A stretch of 64,000 nucleotides of DNA, from NCBI RefSeq assembly GCF_022419205.1, contig NZ_JAJOZU010000004.1, forward strand, positions 70,995 through 134,994, given 5' to 3'. The notes beneath the pieces were generated by a model, which was given only the letters and a program-made list of their open reading frames with translations, did not search any database and was not told the DNA's origin. The position numbers and the translations under genes are program-made. This document shows, in pieces, positions 38,012 through 46,800 of the stretch (position 1 is the stretch's first letter; every line of letters begins with the position of its first letter). This DNA comes from Thermomonas alba (GTDB lineage: Bacteria; Pseudomonadota; Gammaproteobacteria; Xanthomonadales; Xanthomonadaceae).

Positions 38012-39607
38012 TCATTCCTGCAGCGGCTTGCGCGGTAGCGGCTGCGGACGGGTCGCGGCGTTGTACACGAACGCGGCCACGATCGCGGACGCCTGCTTGA
38101 GGTCGTCGGCCACCGCATGGTCCTGCACGTCCAGGTCGGTGTGATGGACGTGGCTGAAGTAGTCCAGCTGGTCCTGCACGAACTGGAAGCCCGGGATGCC
38201 GACCGCATCGAAGCTGACGTGATCGGTGCTGCCAGTGTTGCGCTGGGTGACGATGGTCGCGCCGACGTCGTGCCAGGGCTTGAGCCACTCGGCGAAGATC
38301 GGCGCCGCCGCCAGGTTCTCCTGCGCATAGATGCCGCGGATGCGGCCGCTGCCGTTATCGAGGTTGAAATAAGCCGAAATCTTGGCGTACTCGGGCATCC
38401 GCACGAGTTTGCCGCGCTGGCTGCGCATGAACGCCGGCAGCGCCTTCTGGGCCGGATCGGACGGCTCTTCGAACTTGGCGAAATGGCGGGCGACATAGGC
38501 CTGCGAGCCGAGCAGGCCCTGCTCCTCGCCGGTCCACAGCGCGACCCGGATGGTGCGGTCCGGGCGCGCGCCCACCGCCTTGAGGATGCGCATCGCCTCC
38601 ATCATCACCGCCACGCCGGCGGCATTGTCGTTGGCGCCGGCGCCGGCGTGCCAAGAATCCATGTGCGCGCCCAGCATCACCACTTCGTCCTTGTGCGGGC
38701 CGACGCCGGGAATCTCGGCGATGGTGTTGTAGCCCGGCTGGTTGGTCTCGTCCAGGAAGCGCGAATCCACGTCCAGCCGCAACCTGACCTGTTCCTTGCG
38801 CTCGAGCGCGCGCATCACCGTGTTGTAGTGCTCGGCCATCATCACCAGCGCCGGCACGCCCACCGGCTCGCCGGCCTTGCGCGAGCCGCCGCCCATCACC
38901 CGCACGATGCCGTCGTTCCAGCTGCTGATCGACACCGTGGCCAACACGCCCTCGTCGGCCAGGTACTGGTTGAGCAGGGGCATCAGCTCCATCCGCGCGC
39001 GCATGCGCGCGAGCGCCTCGCCATCCAGCGCACGCGGCTTGGGCAGCGGGAAGGTGAGCAGTTCGTCGAGATCGGCAGCGCCGTAGCGCTGGAAGTCCGG
39101 TTTTTCGTTGGGTTTATATGGACGCAGCGGATCGAGAAACACGATCTTTCCGCGCAGCTTGCCCTTCCACTGCTCGAGATCGGCCTTCGACTCCAGCCGG
39201 GCGTACATCGCCTCACCCTCGATCGCACCCGGCGTGCCCGGGGTCCACGCCTTGGGCAGGGCGTGCAGCGGCATCGCGCGCGGGCTGAGCATCTCGACGT
39301 CGGCGCGGCTGAACTGCCAGCCGCGGCCGAGGTCCTCGACCGCCTCGTCATGCACGTTGGCCAGGCCCCATTGCTGGAACTTGGCGCGGGTCCAGCGGTT
39401 GGCCGCGGCCATCGCCGGCGAGTTGGTCAGGCGCGGACCGATCACGTCGGTGAGGTGGTCGAGCAGGTCCATCACCTGCGAGCGCTGGAACGCCTCCTGG
39501 CGGATGCGCGCGGTCATGTCCAGATCCACCCGTTCCGGCGCGGAGACGCCCTGCGCGCTCGCCCATCCTGCCGCCAGCAGGGCGCAGGCCAGTATCCATC
39601 GCTTCAT
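38012..39607 (-). CDS. M28 family zinc aminopeptidase, exported
   Basis: 531 aa. A signal peptide (about 1-18, ending ASA) is followed by a prodomain and PA-like insert, then the M28 catalytic domain with zinc-binding LGAHMDSWHAGAGANDNAAG, the catalytic TGEEQGLLGSQ and the late STDHVSFDAVGIPGFQFV His block. It probably trims peptides in the periplasm or outside. Convergent with ppx over 37 bp. The start at 39607 is the first to give a signal peptide. Confidence 0.9.
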   Translation of the reverse strand: MKRWILACALLAAGWASAQGVSAPERVDLDMTARIRQEAFQRSQVMDLLDHLTDVIGPRLTNSPAMAAANRWTRAKFQQWGLANVHDEAVEDLGRGWQFSRADVEMLSPRAMPLHALPKAWTPGTPGAIEGEAMYARLESKADLEQWKGKLRGKIVFLDPLRPYKPNEKPDFQRYGAADLDELLTFPLPKPRALDGEALARMRARMELMPLLNQYLADEGVLATVSISSWNDGIVRVMGGGSRKAGEPVGVPALVMMAEHYNTVMRALERKEQVRLRLDVDSRFLDETNQPGYNTIAEIPGVGPHKDEVVMLGAHMDSWHAGAGANDNAAGVAVMMEAMRILKAVGARPDRTIRVALWTGEEQGLLGSQAYVARHFAKFEEPSDPAQKALPAFMRSQRGKLVRMPEYAKISAYFNLDNGSGRIRGIYAQENLAAAPIFAEWLKPWHDVGATIVTQRNTGSTDHVSFDAVGIPGFQFVQDQLDYFSHVHHTDLDVQDHAVADDLKQASAIVAAFVYNAATRPQPLPRKPLQE

Positions 39608-39680
39608 CGTGTTCCCCGATTCTTTCTCGGCAAAGTCCCGAGTCTGCCAGCTCGCGCCGGCCGCGCTCACGGGCCGATGG

Positions 39681-40571
39681 TCATGTCCCGGACGCCTGCT
39701 GCAGCCGTGCCCGCCGCAACCGCGGCTGCCACTGGCCCGGCCAGTCGCGGTCGTTGGCCACCTGCGCCTGCGCGCGGCTGGCCTCGAGCCGCGCGAAATC
39801 GAGCGTCGCCAGCGCCCAGGCATCGGCGTCGCCGGTCTGCGCCAGCACGCCATCGGCCGGCAGACCCACGTCCATCGGCGCCAGCAGCGCGGCGCGGCCG
39901 GTGTTCACGTCCAGCGCCGGGCTCCAGTCCGCGCACCCTGCGGTCACCGCCTGCGCCACGTAGATCCGGTTCTCCAGCGCGCGCGCCAGGCAGCCGACCC
40001 GCACCCGGGTCGCGCCGGCCTCGGTATCGGTGCAGCTGGGCACCAGGAGCAGCTGCATGCCCGCCTCGCGCTGGGCGCGCACCGGCAGCGGAAACTCGCT
40101 GTCGTAGCAGACCGCGATCCCCACCCGCACGCCGTCCAGCACCATCACGTGCAGGGCATCGCCAGGCTCGATCACCCGCGCCTGACGCTCGAAACCGGTG
40201 AGCTGCAGCTTGTCCTGCCACAGGTGCGCGCCGTCGGCGCTGAACAGGTCGCTGCGGTTGCGGTAGCGGCCCGGCGCGACCTCCAGCAGGAAGCTGCCGG
40301 CGACGATATGCAGCTGCAGGCGTCGCGCCAGCCCCGCGAACAGCGCGATCCAGTCGCCGCGCAGCGCCTGCAGCGCGGCCAGCGAGGCGTGCAGGTCGGT
40401 ATGAACCGGCGGCGGAAACAGCGCGGCCAGCTCCAGCGCCAGGTACTCCGGCAGCACGGCCAGGCGCGCGCCCTGCGCCCTGGCCTGCGCCAGCAGCGCC
40501 TCGATGCGCGCAGCGAAGGCGGCGAAATCGGCCGGCCTCCCGACCGCGTAGCGGCAGGCGGCGACCTTCAT
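39681..40571 (-). CDS. Carbon-nitrogen hydrolase (nitrilase superfamily)
   Basis: 296 aa. The nitrilase catalytic triad is visible: Glu42 (LPEYLALEL), Lys121 (DKLQLTGFE) and Cys155 (VCYDSEFP). It should hydrolyse an amide or carbamoyl bond; the substrate is not predictable. The ATG overlaps the stop of the upstream GNAT gene by 4 bp. In some bacteria these two domains form one bifunctional protein, so they probably act on the same pathway. Confidence 0.86.
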   Translation of the reverse strand: MKVAACRYAVGRPADFAAFAARIEALLAQARAQGARLAVLPEYLALELAALFPPPVHTDLHASLAALQALRGDWIALFAGLARRLQLHIVAGSFLLEVAPGRYRNRSDLFSADGAHLWQDKLQLTGFERQARVIEPGDALHVMVLDGVRVGIAVCYDSEFPLPVRAQREAGMQLLLVPSCTDTEAGATRVRVGCLARALENRIYVAQAVTAGCADWSPALDVNTGRAALLAPMDVGLPADGVLAQTGDADAWALATLDFARLEASRAQAQVANDRDWPGQWQPRLRRARLQQASGT

Positions 40572-41173
40572 GCCACCTGCTCCAGCGGACGCAGCCAGAA
40601 CGTCAGCGCATGCGCGATCTCGCCCGTGCCGACTTCGTTCCAATGCAGGTGCATGGTCATGCCCGGCTGGCGCACGTAGCCGCGCTTGACCCAGAACGCC
40701 TCGTTGCCGCGGTAGGCCGGCGGCCGGCGCGGATCGTCCGGATCCCGATCCACCGCCGCGAACGCGGTCCAGTCGAACCCGCCGAGCGCGCGCGCATGCG
40801 CCTCGCGCGCGTCGAAGAACGCATGCCCGATGCCGCGCCCGCGGTAGGCCGGCAGCAGCACCGACTCGCCGCAGTAGAACACCCGCGCCGGGTCGATCCC
40901 GCGCGCATGGAATGGCGCCTGGAACGCGGCGTCGTCCTCCGCCAGCGGCAACCCGGTGCTGGCACCGACCGCGCGTTCGCCATCCACGGCCAGCACCACC
41001 ACGCTGCGCGGGCAGTCGGCGTAGGCGCGCAGGTACTCACGCTCGTAGTCGACGTCGCCGTCGTAGAGGTAGGGCCAGTCGCGGAATACCGCGATCCGCA
41101 GCGCGGCGATGGCCTCCAGATGGGGCGCGATCGCCGCGCCGGTCAGGGTGTGCAGGGTGATCGCAGTGGACAT
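40568..41173 (-). CDS. GNAT family N-acetyltransferase
   Basis: 201 aa. GNAT fold with the acetyl-CoA loop visible as LLPAYRGRGIGHAFFDARE (Q/RxxGxG/A type). A long insert (WTAFAAVDRDPDDPRRPPAYRGNEAFWVKRGY) is typical of the subfamily linked to nitrilases. It is the first gene of a two-gene operon with the carbon-nitrogen hydrolase and divergent from rlmJ over 38 bp. Confidence 0.84.
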   Translation of the reverse strand: MSTAITLHTLTGAAIAPHLEAIAALRIAVFRDWPYLYDGDVDYEREYLRAYADCPRSVVVLAVDGERAVGASTGLPLAEDDAAFQAPFHARGIDPARVFYCGESVLLPAYRGRGIGHAFFDAREAHARALGGFDWTAFAAVDRDPDDPRRPPAYRGNEAFWVKRGYVRQPGMTMHLHWNEVGTGEIAHALTFWLRPLEQVA

Positions 41174-41211
41174 CAGGCGATTGTAGCGATGCGCGATGCG
41201 ACAATGCCGGG

Positions 41212-42069
41212 ATGAACTACCGCCACGCCTTCCACGCCGGCAACCACGCCGATGTGCTCAAGCACGTCGTACTGCTGGCGCTGTGCGATGCCCTGACCGC
41301 CAAGCCGACGCCCTGCTTCGCGCTGGACACCCACGCCGGGCGCGGCCTGTACAGGCTGGATGGCGAGGCTGCGCAGAAGACCGGCGAGGCGCAGGACGGC
41401 ATCGCCCGGCTGCAGGCGCAGGCCCCGCGCGACCCCGCGGTGCAGCGCTACCTGGCGGCGGTGCGCGCCTGTCGGACCAGGCACGGCGCGCAGGCCTACC
41501 CCGGCTCGCCCTGGCTGCTGGCGCACGCGCTGCGCGAGGGTGACCGCATCGCCGCCTGCGAGCTGCACCCGGAGGAGGCGCACGTGCTGCGCGCGCAGTT
41601 CACCGACGACACCCGAATCGCCGTGCACGCACGCGACGGCTACGCGGCGCTCAAGGCGCTGCTGCCGCCGAAGCACGGCGCCACCCGGTTCGCGCGCGGG
41701 CTGGTGCTGATCGATCCGCCCTATGAGGCGCAGCTGGCCGAGTTCGACACCGCGCTGGCCGCGCTGGGCGAGGGCCTGGCGCGCTGGCCGCAGGGCACCT
41801 TCGCGCTGTGGTATCCGATCAAGCAGGGCCGCGCGCTGCAGCCGTTCCGGCGCGCCGCCGCCAAGCTGCCCGCGAAGTCCGCGCTGCTGCTGGAGCTGCT
41901 GGTGCGGCCGGACGATTCCCCGCTGCGGATGAACGGAAGCGGCCTGCTAGTGCTGAACCCGCCCTGGCAGTTCGATGTCGCCATGCGTCCGCCGCTGGAA
42001 GCACTGCGCGCCGCGCTGGGCGAGCCCGGCGCCAGCGCTGGGATCACCTGGCTGAAGCCTCCGCCGTAA
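41212..42069 (+). CDS. rlmJ: 23S rRNA (adenine(2030)-N6)-methyltransferase RlmJ
   Basis: 285 aa. SAM-dependent methyltransferase for A2030 of 23S rRNA. The family N-terminus MNYRHAFHAGNHADVLKHVVL, the SAM motif LDTHAGRGLYRL and the catalytic (D/N)PPY motif as VLIDPPYEAQLAEF are clear. Length is normal. Divergent from the GNAT/nitrilase pair. Confidence 0.95.
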   Translation: MNYRHAFHAGNHADVLKHVVLLALCDALTAKPTPCFALDTHAGRGLYRLDGEAAQKTGEAQDGIARLQAQAPRDPAVQRYLAAVRACRTRHGAQAYPGSPWLLAHALREGDRIAACELHPEEAHVLRAQFTDDTRIAVHARDGYAALKALLPPKHGATRFARGLVLIDPPYEAQLAEFDTALAALGEGLARWPQGTFALWYPIKQGRALQPFRRAAAKLPAKSALLLELLVRPDDSPLRMNGSGLLVLNPPWQFDVAMRPPLEALRAALGEPGASAGITWLKPPP

Positions 42070-42082
42070 ACAGACACGCTGC

Positions 42083-42105
42083 CAGCATGTCAAACTGACA
42101 TGCTG
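42083..42105. promoter_or_regulatory. Perfect palindrome upstream of the DUF808 gene
   Basis: Arms CAGCATGTCA and TGACATGCTG (10 of 10 complementary) flank a 3-base centre, in the 55-bp gap between rlmJ and the DUF808 gene, 20 bp before the latter's ATG. The compact symmetry resembles an operator for a dimeric repressor. A factor-independent terminator is less likely, as no T-run follows. Confidence 0.5.
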
Positions 42106-42124
42106 TGAAGCCCCGAATCCGCCT

Positions 42125-43066
42125 ATGCCTGCCAGCCTGTTCGCCCTGCTCGACGACATCGCCAGCCTGCTGGACGACATCGCCGCCATGACCAAGGTGG
42201 CCGGCGGCAAGACCGCGGGCGTCCTGGGCGACGACCTGGCCCTCAATGCGCAGCAGGTCAGCGGCCTACACCCCGAGCGGGAGCTTCCGGTGGTGTGGGC
42301 GGTGGCCAAGGGTTCGCTGGTCAACAAAGCCATCCTGGTGCCGGCGGCGCTGGGCATCGCGGCGCTGGAAGGCTGGCTGGCCACGCGCGGGCTGGGCATT
42401 CCGCTGATCCTGCCGCTGCTGATGCTGGGCGGCGCCTACCTCTGCTACGAAGGCGCCGAGAAACTGGCCCACAAGCTGCTGCACGGGCGCGACGAGGCCG
42501 GCCACCACGCCGCGCTGGCCCAGGCAGTAGCGGACGCCGCAGTGGACCTGGTGGCGTTCGAGCGCGACAAGATCCGCGGCGCGATCCGCACCGACTTCAT
42601 CCTCTCCGCCGAGATCATCGTCATCGCCCTCGGAACGGTGGCGGCCAAGCCTCTGCCGGTGCAGCTGGGCGTGCTGGTGGCGGTGGCGCTGACGATGACG
42701 GTGGGCGTGTACGGGCTGGTGGGCGCCATCGTGAAACTGGACGACATCGGCGTGCATCTGGCCCAGCCCGGCGCCAGCCGCGGGCGCGCCGCACTGGGCC
42801 GCGGCATCCTCGCCTTCGCCCCGCGCCTGCTGAAGGCGCTGTCGGTGGCCGGGACCGCGGCAATGTTCCTCGTCGGTGGCGGCATCCTGGTGCACGGCAT
42901 CGGCCCGCTGCACCACGCGCTGCAGGGCCTGACGGCGGTGCCGCCGGGCTGGCTGTGGACGGCCTTGGCCAACGCCGCCTTCGGGGCGGTGGCCGGCGCC
43001 GTGGTGCTGGTCGCAATGACCCTGCTGACCCGCCTGCGCGGCCTGCGCCCCCCGGCCGGCGGCTGA
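42125..43066 (+). CDS. DUF808 family membrane protein (YedI-like)
   Basis: 313 aa. Inner-membrane protein of unknown function with the family N-terminus SLFALLDDIASLLDDIAAMTKVAGGKTAGVLGDDLA, of which the second half is strongly conserved, and about five or six hydrophobic segments from residue 75 to 305. It appears to stand alone, preceded by the palindrome at 42083-42105. No catalytic motif can be pointed to. Confidence 0.85.
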   Translation: MPASLFALLDDIASLLDDIAAMTKVAGGKTAGVLGDDLALNAQQVSGLHPERELPVVWAVAKGSLVNKAILVPAALGIAALEGWLATRGLGIPLILPLLMLGGAYLCYEGAEKLAHKLLHGRDEAGHHAALAQAVADAAVDLVAFERDKIRGAIRTDFILSAEIIVIALGTVAAKPLPVQLGVLVAVALTMTVGVYGLVGAIVKLDDIGVHLAQPGASRGRAALGRGILAFAPRLLKALSVAGTAAMFLVGGGILVHGIGPLHHALQGLTAVPPGWLWTALANAAFGAVAGAVVLVAMTLLTRLRGLRPPAGG

Positions 43067-43125
43067 CCCGTCGCGCAGACACGCGCCGTTCATTTTTTTA
43101 ACCCGCCGCACGCGATGATGCCGCC

Positions 43126-43713
43126 ATGGCCCGCCGCAACCGCATGCCTCCCTGGCACGAACACGTTCGCCTGCAGAATGGGCGCGAGCTGCTGATCCGT
43201 CCGATCCGGCCGGAGGACGCCGCCCCCATTCGCGCCGCTTTCACCCTGCTGGAGCCGGACGAGATCCGCCAGCGCTTCCTGCACCCGATGAAAGAGCTCA
43301 GCCCCAAGCAGGCCGAGCAGCTCACCCGGCCGGATCCGCGCCGCGACTTCGCCCTGGTCGCGGCCGAGCCGCTGCCGCCGGGCGAGGCGCTGGTGGGCGC
43401 GGTGGCCCGCATCTCGATCCAGGACGGCGGCGAGGAAGCCGAGTTCGCCATTCTGGTCAGCCATTACATCAACGGGATGGGCCTCGGCCGCCACCTGATG
43501 CGGCGGCTGGTGCGCTGGGCCAAAGGCCGCAAGGTGCGACGCATTTTCGGCCACGTGCTGGAGAGCAATCTGCCGATGCAGGCGCTGGCTGCGTCTCTGG
43601 GATTCCGCCGCGAAGCCACCCTGGAACCGGGCCTGGTGCGCGTGGTGCTGGACCTGCCGCCGCCCAAACCGAAAGCCCCGGCATCGGCGCCGCCGGCACC
43701 GCCTGCGGCCTGA
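43126..43713 (+). CDS. GNAT family N-acetyltransferase
   Basis: 195 aa. Starts with a GNAT module close to that at the C-terminus of Pat/YfiQ-type protein acetylases (LLIRPIRPEDAAPIRAAF; EIRQRFLHPMKELSP) and has the CoA loop around GMGLGRHLMRRLVRWAKG. Residues 175-195 are Pro/Ala-rich and unstructured. A protein-lysine acetylase role is possible but unproven. It lies 90 bp ahead of mfd. Confidence 0.8.
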   Translation: MARRNRMPPWHEHVRLQNGRELLIRPIRPEDAAPIRAAFTLLEPDEIRQRFLHPMKELSPKQAEQLTRPDPRRDFALVAAEPLPPGEALVGAVARISIQDGGEEAEFAILVSHYINGMGLGRHLMRRLVRWAKGRKVRRIFGHVLESNLPMQALAASLGFRREATLEPGLVRVVLDLPPPKPKAPASAPPAPPAA

Positions 43714-43803
43714 GCCAGTCGCGCAGGCGGCTACAATCACGCCTGCATCCCCCACACCGATTCCGCGTTGGCGCGCCATGCGTCCGGCGCCCTTGCCCAT
43801 TCG

Positions 43804-46800
43804 ATGACCCGATCCCCGCTGCAGTTCCCGGTTCCTCTGCCCCGTCCCGGTCAGCAGCGTGCCTGGTGGCGCGCGCCGGCCAATGGCACCGCACTGGCAT
43901 TTGCCGCGCTGGCCGCGGCGCGCCAGCATGCCGGGCCCGTGCTGCTGGTGGCGCGCGACAACCACGCCGCGCACCAGCTGGAAACCGACCTGCGCACCCT
44001 GAGCGGCGACGACCCTGCGCTGCCGGTGCTGGGCTTGCCTGATTGGGAAACCCTGCCCTACGACCGGTTCAGCCCGCACCCTGACATCACCAGCCAGCGC
44101 CTGGCCACGCTGACGCGCCTGCCAACGCTGACACATGGCCTGGTGGTGGTCGCAGCGGCCACCCTGATGCAGCGGCTGCCGCCGCGCCAGCATTTGCTCG
44201 GCAGCCGTTTCGACCTGCGCATCGGCCAGCGCCTGGACCTGGACGCGGAAAAACGGCGCCTGGAAGCGATCGGCTATCGGCACGTGCCGCAGGTGTACGA
44301 CCCCGGCGATTTCGCGGTGCGTGGCGGCCTGCTGGACGTGTATCCGATGGGCGCGCAGACGCCCTTCCGGATCGAACTCTTGGATGACGAGATCGACAGC
44401 ATCCGCCTGTTCGATCCCGAGAGCCAGCGCTCGCTGGAGCGGATCGATGCGATCGCGCTGCTGCCCGGGCGCGAGGTTCCGCTGGACGAGCCCCACGTGC
44501 GACGGGCGCTGGAAGCGCTGCGCGAGCGCTTCGACATCGACCTTCGGCGCAGTGCGCTGGTGCAGGACCTGAAGGCCGGACTGGCCCCAGCCGGGATCGA
44601 ATACTACTTGCCCCTGTTTTTCGAGCCGGCACGTGAAGGCGGCGAGAGAACGCAGACGCTGTTCGACTATCTGCCGACCGCCACCTTGCCGCTGCTGGCA
44701 GCGGGCGCGCTGGACGCCGCCGAGCATGCCTGGGAGCAGATCGGCCTGCGCTACGAACAGCTGCGGCATGACCTCGAACGCCCGCTACTGCCGCCGGCCG
44801 AACTCTGGCTACCGCCGGACGCGCTGCGCGAGCGGCTCAATCGCGGCGCGCGCATCGAGATCTGCGCCGCTGACCATCCGCGCCATGGCGATGCCCATGC
44901 GCTGCCGCTCGCCCCTGCGCCGACGCTGCCCATCGGCCATCGCGAGCTGCCGGCCGGCCAGGCCCTGCGCGACTTTCTCGCCGCCTATCCCGGGCGCGTG
45001 CTGGTGGCGGCCGATTCGCCAGGCCGCCGCGAAGCGCTGCTGGAAATATTGCGGACAGCCGGCCTGCAGCCACATGTGCTGCCTGACATCGCGCATTTCC
45101 TGGACTGCGCGCCGGGGCCGATGGCCGCATCACCGGCTCGCCCCGCGCCTTCCGCCACCGCAGGCGGGCCGGGGCATGCGGACGCACCAAGCGAGTTTCG
45201 GGGAGCGACTGCGGCCGCATCACCGGCTCGCCCCGCGCCTTCCGCCACCGCAGGCGGGCCGGGGCATGCGGACGCACCAAGCGAGTTTCGGGGAGCGACT
45301 GCGGCCGCATCACCGGCTCGCCCCGCGCCTTCCGCCACCGCAGGCGGGCCAGGGGCGGCGGATGCATCCCAGACCTGCCTGCCTGGATTCGCGATCACCG
45401 TCGCCCCGCTGGACGATGGTTTCGCGCTGACGTCGCCCGCACTGTGCGTGCTCACCGAGCGCCAGCTGTTCCCAGAGCGCGCCAGCCAGCCGCGCCGACG
45501 CAAACGCGCCGGGCGCGAGCCGGAGGCAATCATCCGCGATCTGGGCGAGCTGACCGAGGGCGCGCCGATCGTGCACGAGGATCACGGCGTCGGCCGCTAC
45601 CGCGGACTGGTGACGATGGACGTGGGCGGCCTGCCGGGCGAGTTCCTCGAAATCGAATACGCCAAAGGCGACCGCCTGTATGTGCCGGTGGCGCAGCTGG
45701 ACCGCATCAGCCGCTATTCCGGCGCCAGCCCGGATACCGCGCCGCTGCACAGCCTGGGCGGCGAGCAGTGGACCAAGGCGAAGCGAAAAGCGGCCGAGAA
45801 GGTGCGCGACGTCGCCGCCGAGCTGCTGGAGATCCAGGCCCGACGGCAGGCTCGCCAGGGACTCGCGATTGCAATCGATCGCGCCATGTACGAACCGTTC
45901 GCGGCCAGCTTTCCGTTCGAGGAAACCCCCGACCAGCTCGCGGCCATCGAAGCAGTGCTGCGCGATCTGCAATCCAGCCTGCCGATGGACCGGGTGGTGT
46001 GCGGCGACGTCGGCTTCGGCAAGACCGAAGTGGCGGTGCGCGCCGCCTTCGCCACCGCCAGCGCGGGCAAGCAGGTCGCGGTGCTGGTGCCCACCACCCT
46101 GCTGGCCGAGCAGCACTACCGTAACTTCCGCGACCGCTTCGCCGACTGGCCGCTGCGGGTGGAGGTGCTGTCGCGCTTCAAGTCGAAGAAGGAGATCGAG
46201 GCCGAGTTGCAGAAGCTGGCCGAGGGCAAGCTCGACGTGATCGTGGGCACCCACCGCCTGCTGCAGCCGGACGTGAAGTTCGCCGACCTCGGCCTGGTCA
46301 TCGTGGACGAGGAGCAGCGCTTCGGCGTGCGCCAGAAGGAAGCGCTGAAGAAGCTGCGCGCCAACGTGCACCTGCTCACGCTGACCGCCACCCCGATCCC
46401 GCGCACGCTGAACATGGCGATGAGCGGCCTGCGCGATCTTTCCATCATCGCCACCCCGCCGGCCAACCGGCTGGCGGTGCAGACCTTCGTCCACGCCTGG
46501 GACGATGCCTTGCTGCGCGAGGCGTTCCAGCGCGAGCTGGGCCGCGGCGGCCAGGTGTACTTCCTGCACAACGACGTGGAGAGCATCGGGCGCATGCACG
46601 ACCAACTGCAGGCGCTGGTGCCGGAGGCACGCATCGGCATCGCCCACGGCCAGATGCCGGAACGCGAGCTGGAGCGGGTGATGCTGGACTTCCACAAGCA
46701 GCGCTTCAACGTGCTGCTGTGCACCACCATCATCGAATCCGGGATCGACATCCCCAACGCCAACACCATCATCATCCACCGCGCCGACAAGTTCGGCCTG

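Noticed and set aside
43090-44769. 559-codon open frame on the minus strand
   Set aside because: It is the shadow of the GNAT gene and the mfd 5' part.
45124-45350. Tandem repeat as a CRISPR array
   Set aside because: There are no unique spacers; the units are contiguous, multiples of three, and lie inside the mfd reading frame.
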